Source: Dipteris shenzhenensis
Taxonomy: Eukaryota > Polypodiophyta > Polypodiopsida > Gleicheniales
Assembly (NCBI GenBank): GCA_047967505.1
Contig: CM106540.1
DNA: 64,000 bases
Strand: one strand, 5' to 3'
The position numbers and the translations under genes are program-made. How positions within the stretch are numbered: the stretch's first letter is position 1; the number at the start of each line of letters is the position of its first letter. A model generated the notes under the pieces. It saw only the letters and a program-made list of their open reading frames with translations. It was not told the DNA's origin and searched no databases. Shown in pieces: positions 53,336-63,911 of the stretch.

Positions 53336-53788
53336 TGAAACGAACACTTTCTAATCCTTCAGCTTTGCATTGATTCACTAGCTAATCCAAAATCACAAGC
53401 ACTGGCATCTCGAATATCCACCCAGCCTATCTCGTGGATCCCATGTATAAAAGATACGTAATTCAATTTCTTTTCATGCATATCCACAAGCCCACAACTC
53501 CCTAGATGGTTCCTTCTGCCACATGTCATCATTCTAGACCTTTAGCTTGGTACACCATTTACCCCTCTCTTGGGGCACAATTAAAACATTTGCCCCTTGG
53601 CATTATTACCCATTTAGGTGCACCTAGGCCTGAGCACTCAGAACCACCTAGTTGTTGCCAATACACCCTCACCTAGGACCTTGGCAGTTACTTCCCTTGA
53701 CCATTTTATTTACGTACATAAAATATTACAAAAGTCGGTTATCTAAGAGAAAATGCCCAGGTCATGCTATCTCGGCTAGAGCATAACA
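53336..53788 (-). repeat. 3' LTR of Gypsy-F (453 bp)
   Basis: From TGAAACGAAC to GCATAACA on +. Contains about 115 bp (near 53418-53545) that is absent from the other LTR, and lacks a 13-bp segment near the right end present there. Confidence 0.93.
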
Positions 53789-53807
53789 TTCCTTCCCTCT
53801 TCAAGCA

Positions 53808-55165
53808 TCAGCGTCCTCGATGATGATATCTGGGAACACTCTCCGTAACTGGTATACGGATTCCCAGGTAGCTTCTGTGCAAAAATTTCTTTAAACGAGA
53901 AGCATGAAACACTGGATGCACCTTACATCCCGGTGGTAATTCTAATTTATAGGCTATCTTGCCTATTCTTTTTAGAATTAACCATGGCCCACAATATCGA
54001 GGTGATAGCTTAGCACACTCTTCTGCAGTCAAAGACTTAGAGTGCGAAGGAACTCTGAGAAAAACTTTTTCTCCTTCCTTAAATTCTCTAACGGATCGAT
54101 TTTCATCCGCATACGCCTTAGCTCTATCCATAGCTTGGCGGATGTTAGCTCTCGCAAGTGCTAGCATCTCCCTCATCTGAACCACAAAGTTCGCGGCACT
54201 AGGCACTTTCTGAGGTACTCCAACTATAGTTGGATTCGCTGGCCTATAACCATAGTTCAGTTCAAACGAACTGAACCCTGTAGAGGAATGTTTTCTATCA
54301 TTGTAGGCAAACTCCAACAATGGCAACCAGTTGTCCCATGTATGTTGCCTCAATGACACATATGCTCTAAGCATATCCTCTAAAATTTGGTTGACTCTTT
54401 CTGTCTGACCATCCGTTTCTGGAGGATCCCCACTACTTATTCCCAACTCAGTCCTTAGTGTCTCAAATACCGCAGTCCAAAATGACCGGTAAATTTGACA
54501 TCTCTGTCTGACACTATGGATTTGGGTAATCCATGCAGACGAAATATATGTCTAATAAACAAATCCGCCACTTGCGGGGCACTAACAGATTCTCTAGTTG
54601 GAATGAAGTGAGCCATCTTGGTAAGACGATCAACCACCACAAGGATAGAATCATATCAACCTTGTGTCGTAGGCAGCCCTACAATAAAGTCCATGGAAAT
54701 GCTCTCCCACTTACTTAGTGGTATCTCCAAGGGCTGTAAAAGTCCGGGTGGCTTCACCCACTCTGCCTTACTTACTTGACACGAAAAACAACGTGTCACA
54801 TATTCATGAATATGCTTTTTCATCTTTGGCCAAAAGAAGTCTCGCTTCACGAGATCATATGTCTTCTCGACTCGTGGATGTCCCATACATGGGCTATCAT
54901 GGCACTGTCGAATGACTCTCTGCCTGAGATCATTCTGATTAGGTACTACTACCTTGCCATTTCTTTTCAGCATACCATCCCTTATGGCATATCTTGCATA
55001 AGTTTGGCCTCTTCTGGATGCCAGGTCATCCTTTTCCCCGGGTTTTAACATATGAGCCTTAGGCCATAGGCTCTGTACGAACTCGTCCACCTTATGAGTT
55101 TCTCTTATCTCGGTCATTAGAGCAGTCTCTACTGATATGCTTGACACGGCCAACACCTCGCTCAC
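53808..55165 (-). pseudogene. Gypsy-F integrase (three frames)
   Basis: Minus strand. The first frame (55165-54656) contains the HHCC finger (HDSPCMGHPRVEKTYDLVKR and CFSCQVSKAEW) and the start of the catalytic core (WESISMDFIVGLP). The second (54640-54455) contains [15 protein letters not shown] and [14 protein letters not shown]. The third (54446-53808) contains ETDGQTERVNQILEDMLRAY, FAYNDRKHSSTGFSSFELNY and the C-terminal LSPRYCGPW-ILKRIG and KVHPVFHASRLKK. All core Asp and Glu positions are visible. Two breaks (about 54650 and 54450) inactivate it. Wording is of the chromovirus type. Confidence 0.92.
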
Positions 55166-55305
55166 GGGCTATATCACTGTCTGTGCATCGTCCATCGCTA
55201 CGCCTGATTTACCAATTAAATAACCACTTCTAATCCTTGCCTGATGCCAACGGACGAGACGGCCAAATCCCGTGACTATTTAAAGCACACGTCGCAATCG
55301 CCTGC

Positions 55306-55317
55306 GCTCTGATACCA
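55306..55317 (-). other. Primer-binding site of Gypsy-F
   Basis: TGGTATCAGAGC on the minus strand, two bases inside the 5' LTR. Confidence 0.92.
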
Positions 55318-55319
55318 AA

Positions 55320-55673
55320 TGAAACGAACACTTTCTAATCCTTCAGCTTTGCATTGATTCACTAGCTAATCTAAAATCACAGGCGCTGGCATCCCGAATA
55401 TCATTTTAGACCTTTAGCTTGGTACACCATTTATCCCTCTCGTGGGGCACAATTAAAACATTTGCCCCTTGGCATTATTACCCATTTAGGTGCACCTAGG
55501 CCTGAGCACTCAGAACCACTGAGTCGATGCCAATACACCCTCACCTAGGACCTTGGCAGTTACTTCCCTTGACCATTTTATTTATGCACATAAAATATTA
55601 CAAAAGTCGGTTATCTAAGAGAAAATGCCCACCGATCTTTCCGAGGTCATGCTATCTCGGCTAGAGCATAACA
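55320..55673 (-). repeat. 5' LTR of Gypsy-F (354 bp)
   Basis: Same ends as the 3' LTR; about 115 bp is deleted between short similar sequences (GAATATC and ATTTTAG). Several substitutions separate the LTRs, so the insertion is not recent. Confidence 0.93.
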
Positions 55674-56068
55674 TGGAGCACGTTCTCTCTTATGCATACC
55701 AAAAGAAGAAATAGACTCTTTCCATATAATACATAAAAATTAGTATACATCCATACTAATGTGCGACTGATCTCCAAAATCAAAGAAATGGGATTTGAGA
55801 AGATAGAAGTGACCTTGGAAATTATCAACAAGGAGAAGGATGATGAGCGGCTGCTTGCTTTGCAAGAGACTACAGATGGAGAAGAGGAGATTTCAGCCAG
55901 ACCAGCCCCTCTTGTTACATGCAAGAGGAATGTTGCTGCAGCTTAAAGTGTTTTGGAGTCCTGTGGCGAGGCAGATGAGATTGGGAGTGATGAGGATGAG
56001 GATGATGAGGAGGATGGAACTGATGATGATGATGATGAGGATGAGGCACATGATGAGGATGCAGCGTG
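55674..56068 (+). pseudogene. hAT-2 transposase, part right of Gypsy-F
   Basis: The frame resumes from TGGAGC with STFSLMHTKRRNRL, a stop where Ser/Thr is expected (near 55730), then KLVYIHTNVRLISKIKEMGF and an acidic end rich in DEDEDDEE. HTKRRNRL plus LVYIHTNVRL is the hAT dimerisation signature. Another stop occurs near 55945. Confidence 0.82.
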
Positions 56069-57266
56069 AGGCTTGAGCCTCATCAGTTGTGATGCATTTC
56101 AGTTTTGTTTCCTGGCTATGGCAGCCTGCAGGCTGTGGCAGCCTTTTCAGTTTGTTATATGATGTTTTCCAGCTTGCCTTTGATTTTTTGGTGTAGTGCC
56201 TACAGCCTACATGCTTCTTCCACTTTTCTAGTATCTACTACTTGCTACCTTTGGTGATTGATCATGATGTTCAGGTGTCTATCACTATGTATCAGATGAC
56301 AGAATTTAGTGCTTGGACTCTTCCGCCCTAGTGGAAGGAGGTGTTGGAGTTGATGGGTTTTTTGAGGAAGAGGGGCAGGAAGAGAGGTTGCGCCATTCTT
56401 GATTGGCATATGTCGGCCATGAGTAGCAATAATAGTACTGTGAATGGGGCATGTGCTTGTAGGGCTTGCGTTCGGTCTCTTGCTAACTTGCATGCTTGAA
56501 AGTCAAGGTCGTGGTCATGTCGTCTCTGCCAACCGCTTCTTCTCATGTGAAGAAATTTGTGATCTATTGCTGTCGAGGTGGCTGGATGCCATCGTAGGCT
56601 TCATGAGTGTAAACTTGAGTCGGGTAACCTTCTGTATGAAGACTGCGGTGCATCACCTAGATCTCATAGTATCTAGGGCTTCACATCAAGAATGCTCCTT
56701 CATCTCCTCCTCATGTCTATCATGGAGAGTACAGTGTCTCAGATATCTACAGTGTTTTGTGGCTGTAATATCGTATCTCGTCTCAATCTGGTTGTTGGAT
56801 GAAGTCCTGAGATGGCCCATTATGATCGATACAGCATGGGAAAGGTGAATGTGTAGGTACCTTAATTGTTGGAGAAGCTGTCCTTGCTAAGGTGGAGGAA
56901 ATGCTCTTTGTAGAAGGCCATCTGTGTCGCATGCGGTTGCGGGGAGGATACCGATGTGGTGTAATTGTATACCTACCATGGTCTACTAACGTTAGTCTAC
57001 GAACACCAAAAAAGGTCGTGAGATTAAGAAATGGAAATCGACATGAGAGTAACCCCCCTCATGGGGAAAACTAGTTGTGTCTATCACAAAATTATTAATG
57101 AGTACAAGGAAACGACATGAAAGATGCTATGTATCATGTGTAGCTCCCATTGTGTCTTGGATATGTCATGTATTGTATGTCGGTCGTGACTAGCCTAAGC
57201 TCCAAATGGGCTTTACTACGATTCCTGGATGAATCCGTCCTTTTTGAGATGGAGGAAATGCCATCT
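56069..57266. other. Unassigned sequence between hAT-2 and Copia-G
   Basis: The first part is probably hAT-2 3' sequence (GCAGCCTGCAGGCTGTGGCAG contains a palindrome near 56125). At 56331-56352 GTGGAAGGAGGTGTTGGAG resembles a polypurine tract plus LTR start, but no LTR partner was found. No coding domain was recognised to 57266. Confidence 0.4.
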
Positions 57267-57502
57267 TGTTAGAATTATTATTATATTCTAGCAGTGACCA
57301 ATGTAATGTAATAAGTAGGTTAGGGGCACTTTTCCCTCAGAGGTTTTTTCCCCCTACCCACAGTTAGTTCACTAACTACGGTTAGTGAAGGATAAGGTTT
57401 TGTCACTTAGACAAAACCTTTCCCTCTTCTTGTATTCAGTCACTTCATCTATTGCAAACTTACGGTCAGCTCTCTTGCTCTCTCACTCTCCTATTTCCTA
57501 CA
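57267..57502 (+). repeat. 5' LTR of Copia-G (236 bp)
   Basis: TGTTAGAATTATTATTATATTC to CCTATTTCCTACA, alignable with the LTRs of Copia-1 and Copia-D but with deletions. The GGTTTTGTC/GACAAAACC hairpin and the CACTAACTACGGTTAGTG hairpin are kept; the CTAACTGCAGTTAG palindrome is altered. Confidence 0.9.
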
Positions 57503-57504
57503 TT

Positions 57505-57516
57505 TGGTATCAGAGC
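57505..57516 (+). other. Primer-binding site of Copia-G
   Basis: TGGTATCAGAGC, two bases after the LTR; complementary to initiator Met-tRNA. Confidence 0.92.
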
Positions 57517-57979
57517 AACAAGACCCTGCTCCTAGCTTCCGGCCTAGCTCCTGGCTCCTAGCTCCCAGCCCATTACTCCCAGCCCGAGCTGCACTTCGCT
57601 CACCTTGCTCACCTTGATCATCTCCGTACAATCTGTACGGACTGTATTTGGTTTTCATTGAGTCTAAAGGTCCTCTGCCTTGGATAGTCCTCCTAAAAAG
57701 ATGTATTGGTTTTCCTATTGGTGTGTGGCTTCCTAGCATGTCATGTTATGAAGCTAAGGGGGGATGTACTGTGGGAGCCATATGTATTGGCTTTGATAGG
57801 TTTGGAGGGAGATGTATTGTGGGAACCATGTATTGGCTTTGATAGGTCTCGTTATCAGGCCAGGCCGAGTTCCAGGATGTTGGTGTTTTCCTAGACCTAT
57901 GAGCTGGTCATGTAGCCATGCTATAACGTGAGCCTTTGAGCATGTTGAGTCTCAAGCCATGAGAGTGCTTACGCTGATT

Positions 57980-58205
57980 GCCCGTATAGTCTGTAACGGT
58001 ACTCCTGCGCCAGTCCGTACCTGCCATCCGTACATGCACTGACTGAGTAATATACTTCGTACGATACTCCTGTGCCAGTCCGTACCTGCCATCCGTACAT
58101 GTGCTGACTGTCCGTACAATCCCGCGCAGACAGTCCTACAATGCCGTACAACTAGCTGTACAGAGCCGTACAGCTCCAGTCAGCTGCACCGTACAGCTGT
58201 ACGGC
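57980..58205 (+). repeat. CCGTAC/GTACGG units in the Copia-G leader
   Basis: About a dozen CCGTAC, GTACGG or near copies, including a 60-bp unit (CCAGTCCGTACCTGCCATCC...) present twice at about 58012 and 58075. Same leader position as the arrays in Copia-1, Copia-A and Copia-B. Confidence 0.8.
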
Positions 58206-58309
58206 TGTTTTCTTGTAACTTGTTCTTGCAGGCGCATTGCGCAGGAAGCCATTGTTTGGCTGTGACTTATAGCAGGTGGGTGGTCAACAGTGACCACATT
58301 TGGTGAGAA

Positions 58310-58720
58310 TTTGGACATTTGGTGAAATTTGGGAGCTTTTGTTGAATTTGCCCTCTTCTTGTCGCAATTTCTATTAAGAAATTGGGGCTTTTGCAAGAAG
58401 AATAGCAATTTTGGAGCTTTGCAGGCTTTTTTGGACTCAGTTTGAGTCACATTTGAGCACTTGGGAATTTTCATTGGCAGTAGAATTTACTCCTTTTGCA
58501 GATAAATTGCAAATTGGGGCTTTCAGTCAATCTGCCCCTTTTCTAGTTGCAATTTCCTGCAAAAATTTGGGGTTTTTTGCTTTACACAGCAATTTCATGC
58601 ATTTTTGGGGCTTTCAGGCAATTTGCCCTCTTTTGGATGCATTTTCCTGAAGAAATTGGGGCTTTTGGCATTCTGATGCAATTTGGCAATGTACAAGTAT
58701 TTTGGGACTGTTGCAGGCAA
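58310..58720 (+). repeat. Repeated TTGGGGCTTTTG motifs in the Copia-G leader
   Basis: ATTGGGGCTTT or close variants occur at about 58381, 58513, 58566, 58603 and 58658, each near TTGCA- or CAATTT- stretches. The complement (AAAGCCCCAAAT) occurs three times in the Copia-1 leader at 3001-3095, just before gag. Confidence 0.75.
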
Positions 58721-58952
58721 TTTTGGACTCATTTTGAGTGACATTGCAGACATTGGTAAATTTTGCAGTGTTTTTTGGCAGTTTTGGAGAGCATTTGCAG
58801 GATAATTGAAGTGCATTCTGAGCCTTTGACAGGCTGTGATATTTGTCACTGTGGGCAGATTTTTCTTTGCAGATTTTACTTGTGCATTTTATATCCCAGG
58901 AAGGGATTTCACTTGGTCAGTTTGCTGTATTTTTTTATATTTTCTGGTATAA

Positions 58953-60173
58953 ATGGCTCAGAACAACTCCAATGAGGTGTTCGGGGTTCTCACACAAGAG
59001 GATAAGTTGGATGGCACCAACTACTCCTTGTGGAGTTTCATGGTTCGCAATATCTTGGTTGGCAGACATCTTTGGGATTATGTCAATGGAGATGAAGCAA
59101 GACCATATACAACGACTAGACCTGTCACTCCTACAGCTGGAGGCAGGGGTAGAGGTACAAATGCAGCACAGGTGGTTGGAGCAGTCGCTCCAGGAGCTCC
59201 CATAACAGAGCATAAAAGATGGGACTCTAGAGATGCACAAGCTCTTTCAGTAATTTCTCTTTCTATCAAGAGGTTCATTATACCTCATATTCGGTCATGC
59301 AAGACATCTATGGCAGCTTGGGAGATACTAGAGAGTATGTTTGCAGCAAGAAATGATGCTAGGGTTTCCTTTTTGAAGTGAGAACTTTCCCATACACATA
59401 TGGAGGAGGGAGATTCCATGAATTCTCACCTCACAAAGCTTCAGGACCTCAGGGAACAATTGCTGAATATTGATGAAGTCATTCCGGATTCAGAGATGAT
59501 CACCACCACTCTGAACTCTCTTCCTGAGTCCTATCTCGGTTTCCACACCTCACTGAATTTGTCATTAAGGGGGGGCAGCAATCCTCTCTCCTTTCATGAG
59601 TTGGTAGGACTTCTGTTGCAGGAGGAACAAACTCGTAGAAATATGGCAACCCGGGCTGGTGAGCATGCTATGCTCTCCAAGTTCAAGCCCAAGGGTAAAG
59701 GGCAGCAAAAGCCACATGTCAATCAGCCCACACATCAGCATAAAGCTGATTCTGGACAGCCTTCTTATGAGGCAAAGGGTGATACAAATAAGCAGAAAAA
59801 GAAGGGCATCTGTCATTATTGCAAGAAGCCAGGTCATTATATTGGAGAGTGCAAGAAGCGCATAGCCAAAGAGAAGAAAAGGGATTACGGTATGGTTGTG
59901 TCAGATGCATCAGTTCCACATTCTCATGATGGAGGAGATGTTGCAGCCAACTTTGTTGAAGAGCACTATGCCTTTCTGTCTTGCACTTCAGATTTTTCAG
60001 TGGGTAGTTTTGATATTACAGCCACTAATGATGATGACCCATATGCTTTCTTGACTTGCAGTTATGATCCTTCAAAGGATGAATGCTGCTTTAGTATTGA
60101 TGAGACACTTCATACATGTATTTTGACAGTGGTGCTTCAAAGCACATCACTTCTAAGAAGAGTCTGTTTGTAA
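58953..60173 (+). pseudogene. Copia-G gag and start of protease
   Basis: The ATG at 58953 opens MAQNNSNEVFGVLTQEDKLD. Gag runs to a TGA after ARVSFLK (59379-59381, where Copia-1 reads Arg) and continues from 59382 with THMEEGDSMNSHLTKLQDLR, then the zinc knuckle CHYCKKPGHYIGEC (near 59811-59852). One base is missing near 60117, where Copia-1 reads WYFDSGAS, so the protease motif is in the next frame. Confidence 0.9.
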
Positions 60174-62060
60174 CTCTGCATTCTTCACCCACCAAGAAGA
60201 AGGTAACTTGTGCGAATAATTCTTCTTATTCGGGAGACATTATTCTCACATCCACTGATGGCATAGATTTCAGAATTTCAGATGTACTCTATGTGCTAGG
60301 GATAAAGAAGAATTTGCTTTGAGTGTCCTCACTCAATAGAGGAGGATTTCAGGTTGTTTTTTATGATGACAAGTGTGCAGTCAGAGCAGTCAGAGACAAA
60401 GAAAATGACTATGCTTTGATGTTGTTTGGCACTTTGTATCGGGGTCTTTTTGAGCTTGATCTATATTAAAAAAGATCCCATCTTGCATTATTAGTTAGCA
60501 CTCCCACTGCTGCGATGCAGAATGCGGAGTTATGGCATGCCAGGTATGGGCATATGAGCTATGGCAGCTTAATGACACTTCAGAGGCATGATATGGTTGA
60601 TGCATTGCCTCCTTTGGAGTCGCCTCCTCCTCATGCATGTGAAGGATGCATTCTTGGCAAAATGCATAGACTTCCCTTAAAAAAGGATGGTGCAGTGAAA
60701 GCTACACGGAAATTACAGCTTATTCACAGTGATGTCTTCCCATGAGAATACCTGCTTTTGGGGGTTATCTCTATTTTGTTACATTCATAGATGACTTTAC
60801 CAACTACACTTGGGTCTATGGTCTCAAGGCAAAATCAGAGGTGTTTATGCATTTCAAACACTTTGTGGCTATGGTTGAGAATGAGACAGGACTCAAGGTG
60901 TAGACACTTCGAACAGATCGAGGGGGGGAGTATATGTCTCATGAATTTGAGACATTTTTGAAAGAAAAAGGCATCATGCATCAGCTTACAGTGAGACTTA
61001 CACCTCAACAGAATGGAAAAGCTGAGCAGAAGAATCACACCGCCATGGAAATGGATAGATGCATGCTCACAAGTAAGAAGTTGCCTCACAGGTTTTGGCT
61101 GGAAGGCCTCATGTGTGCCAACTATATTTTAAATCGGTCTCCTACAAAGGCGTTGAAGACAATCACTCCCTATGAGGCATGGCATGGGAGAAAGCCTTTA
61201 GTGGACCATTTCAGAGTTTTTGGTTGTGTTGCATATGCTCACGTGCGTGTGGAGTTCAGACACAAGTTGTCAGATAAGGCACTCAAATGCATTTTTGTGG
61301 GATATAGTTCACAAAGAAAAGGCTATTGTCTCTACAATCCTGCTACACGCAAGATTTTTGTTAGTAGAGATATTATATTCTCTGCAAATTCTGCACATAC
61401 ACATGCTGAATTTCAGATTACAGCCTCTTCAGATGATGTGTTTGAGGGAATGCTTCCTATAACATTTGGTTCCCCCACTAAAACTCAGAATTTACAGCAA
61501 CCTCCGCTAGATCCACATGTACAGATTCAGCCCCCAGCTGAATTAGTACAACCTCAGGGTGTGGATGAAGTTGTCAGGCAAGAAATTCAAGAGATACACG
61601 CAGCTAAAACAGTCCCGCATTGGTTGCTTTAGACTCTCAGGGAGAGTAAGCTTGAGGCTCCATTGCCTAGCAGGACTCGTAGTGCAGTAAGGCACATGGG
61701 GGGGGCTCTTTCAGTTGAATCAGCTTATGCAGGTACTCTTCCCGATGAGGAGGAGCCTGAGACATTTGAAGAAACAAAGGATAATGTGCATTGGATGAAT
61801 GCCATGCACGATGAATTGCAGTCCATTCATAAAAATCAGACTTGGGATGTCGTGGATTTGCCATCAGGTAAGAATGCCATAGGTACACGTTGGGTTTTCA
61901 AAGTCGAAAGAAAGCCAGATGGGTCGATTAATCAGTACAAGGCAAGGCTGGTTGCAAAAGGATATGCTCAGAAAAAGGGCATAGATTATGAGGAGACTTT
62001 TGCTCCTACATCCAGAATTACCATCATCAGGTCAGTTATAATAATGGCTGCAAATTTTGA
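60116..62060 (+). pseudogene. Copia-G protease, integrase and start of RT
   Basis: YFDSGASKHITSKKSLF opens the protease. Stops follow near 60320, 60468, 60740 (small deletion), 60901 and 61630. Integrase wording is clear: LWHARYGHMSYGSLM, IHSDV, RTDRGGEYMSHEFETF, RLTPQQNGKAEQKNHT, FRVFGCVAYAHVRVEFRH. The RT begins at RWVFKVERKPDGSINQYKAR and is interrupted at ANFE near 62062 by TAG. Confidence 0.9.
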
Positions 62061-63104
62061 ATAGAATGTTCATTAGTTGAACATTAAAAAAGCTTTCCTT
62101 AATGGAGACTTGTTGGAAGAGGTTTATGTCAAACAACCTCCGGGCTTTGAAATTTCAGGAAATGCACATCAGGTATGCAAGTTGAATAAAGATTTGTATG
62201 GGCTGAAACAAGCCCCACGTACATGGTATGCCAAAATTGATGCCTTGTTAACCAGCAAGGGGCTGCACAATAGTCCAACTGAGAGCACTCTCTACATCAA
62301 GAAGGATGGGGGGGATATTTTGGTCATCATTCTTTATGTAGATGACATGCTGCTCACCGGATCAAATGAGGAAGTAATTGCAGATTTCAAAGTCCAATTG
62401 AAAGTTACATTTGATATGTTAGACTTGGGCTTGTTACATTTTTTTTTGGGGATCCAGTTTATTCAAGAGAAACGTGGCATTGTTATGTCTCAGTCCAAGT
62501 ATGTTCAAAAACTCTTGGACAAATTCAACATGCATGATTGCAAGCCTATGTTCACTCCCATGGTCTCTGCAATACACGACCTGATATTCAGTTTTCAGTT
62601 TCTCAGGTGAGCAGGTATATGCACAGCTCAAAGATTATGCATTGGCAGGCTGTAAAACGCATCTTCCGTTACTTGCAAGGTGCAAAGTCTTTTGGCTTGA
62701 TGTTTCCCAGGGGGGGTGACTTGTAGATGCATGCTTACAGTGACTCAGATTGGGCTGGAGACTATGATACTAGGTAGTCCACCAGTGGGAATTGTTTCTT
62801 TCTAGGACATGCTTGCATTTCTTGGTTGAGCAAGAAACAATCTACAGTGGCTACCTCCTTATGTGAAGCTAAGTACATGACAGCTTTCACAGCGACAGTT
62901 GAATGTGTTTGGCTGCGTCGTTTGTTTGTTGATCTTCATCTTTCATTGGAGGGTCCTTCTCCAATTCTCACTTATAGTCAGAGTGCTATAGCAGTGGCAA
63001 AGAATCCAGTGTTTCATGCTCGCACGAAGCACATTGAGGTTCACTATCACTATGTTAGAGAGAAGTTGCATGCAGGAGAGATCAGTATGATCTATGTGTC
63101 AACA
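62061..63104 (+). pseudogene. Copia-G RT and RNase H remnant
   Basis: RT continues with KAFLNGDLLEEVYV, YGLKQAPRTWYAKI and catalytic YVDDMLLTGS (near 62335). About 100 bp corresponding to Copia-D 47310-47400 are deleted near 62565. RNase H remains show SRYMHSSKIMHWQAVKRIFR, two TAG codons (62724 and 62775) and AKNPVFHARTKHIEVHYHYV before the end at about 63104. Confidence 0.88.
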
Positions 63105-63521
63105 GGATGCGTCAATCCTATGAGCAAAAACCTATGAGCAGGTTTATCCGAGCGTGTTTTTCAAGAATGTTTTTCTTTAGGAAACATGGTTTTTACACTT
63201 TTATTTTCACTAGAACTAGATCCCTTTATCATAAAAATATACAGACTAGTCACTCATTCATTTTTACACAACATAATTTTCTTATTTAGAGACATCCCTT
63301 TGTACCCCTGTTATTACCTTAAAAAACTGTTGATTCCTTTAAGAAACATTCCTCATAATCACTTTCAATGTAATAATACTATGCATATATAATTACTTAT
63401 TAAAACATTTATATCATATGGCAATATCTTTTTAGTATTTTTATAGCATATTTATGGACATGTTTCTAAAGAAGTTTAAATTAAACGATGACATGTTTAA
63501 TTGCATAAATTTTGAATCCAG
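63105..63521 (+). other. AT-rich intron sequence before the TRA1 exon
   Basis: Low-GC, T-rich sequence without recognised repeats; ends in the acceptor TTTGAATCCAG. It looks like original intron sequence left between Copia-G and the exon. Confidence 0.6.
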
Positions 63522-63740
63522 GTTGGTGAAGGCTATTCTCCTCAAAAGAAGAAAGCAGTGCTGGTTCATTTCCTGCAATTGTTCCAAAATAAGGATCTTT
63601 CCCAAGACCATCTAGTGGTGGCAATGCAGATGCTTACCCTTCCCATGTTAGCACATGCCTTCAAAAATCAAAATTTTGATGTAGTTGATCAAGCCATTAT
63701 TAAAACAATTGTGGAGAAGCTACTCGACCCTCCTGAAGAG
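63522..63740 (+). CDS. TRA1: TRA1/TRRAP-like internal exon
   Basis: A 219-bp exon of 73 codons, from VGEGYSPQKKKAVLVHFLQL to TIVEKLLDPPEE. The run DHLVVAMQMLTLPMLAHAF and the closing EKLLDPPEE match my recollection of plant TRA1 closely. The acceptor CAG ends at 63521 and the donor GTGAGT begins at 63741; both borders are phase 0. The segment belongs to the helical solenoid that presents TRA1 to activators and to the rest of SAGA/NuA4. It sits at the right end of a 13.9-kb repeat-filled intron and only 171 bp before the next exon. Confidence 0.95.
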
Positions 63741-63911
63741 GTGAGTTGATACCTTTGTCTTTGTGTCCAAAGTAAGAAAAATGGAAAACAATGCAGATGC
63801 ACGATAAATCTTTTTCAGCAAAAGCTTAACCAGGAGACTACTTTTTGTCATGTTGATTTTGTTTTATAATCATGATATTTTGTAACCCTTGCACTGATTT
63901 TATGATATCAG
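63741..63911 (+). other. TRA1 intron of 171 bp
   Basis: Ordinary short plant intron with donor GTGAGT and acceptor TATCAG, T-rich before the acceptor, with no repeat inside. It contrasts sharply with the neighbouring multi-kilobase introns. Confidence 0.9.

Larger units (their letters stand above)
53336..55673 (-). mobile_element. Gypsy-F, internally deleted element (2338 bp)
   Basis: LTRs at 53336-53788 and 55320-55673 are flanked by the 5-bp duplication TGGAG (53331-53335 and 55674-55678). The primer-binding site is at 55306-55317, and the polypurine tract GAGGGAAGGAA sits at about 53789-53800. The 1.5-kb interior encodes only integrase; gag, protease, RT and RNase H are missing. It is inserted in hAT-2. 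Confidence 0.95.
57267..63104 (+). mobile_element. Copia-G (Copia-1 family), 3' end lost
   Basis: Host-sense Copia with 5' LTR (57267-57502), primer-binding site, 1.4-kb leader, gag and pol. It stops inside RNase H at about 63104 (ISMIYVST), where Copia-D continues; the end of RNase H, the polypurine tract and the 3' LTR are missing. It is the most decayed of the large Copia copies, with many stops and deletions. Confidence 0.9.
49620..63521 (+). other. TRA1 intron of 13.9 kb
   Basis: Bounded by donor GTACGA at 49620 and acceptor CAG ending at 63521, phase 0 on both sides. It contains LINE tails, microsatellites, a hAT transposase end split by Gypsy-F, and Copia-G. Confidence 0.8.

Noticed and set aside
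55840-56076. Met/Arg-rich frame MRMMRRMELMMMM
   Set aside because: Out-of-frame shadow of the Asp/Glu tail of hAT-2 transposase.
56331-56360. Polypurine tract plus TGTTGG like an LTR start
   Set aside because: No second LTR, primer-binding site or duplication could be paired with it.
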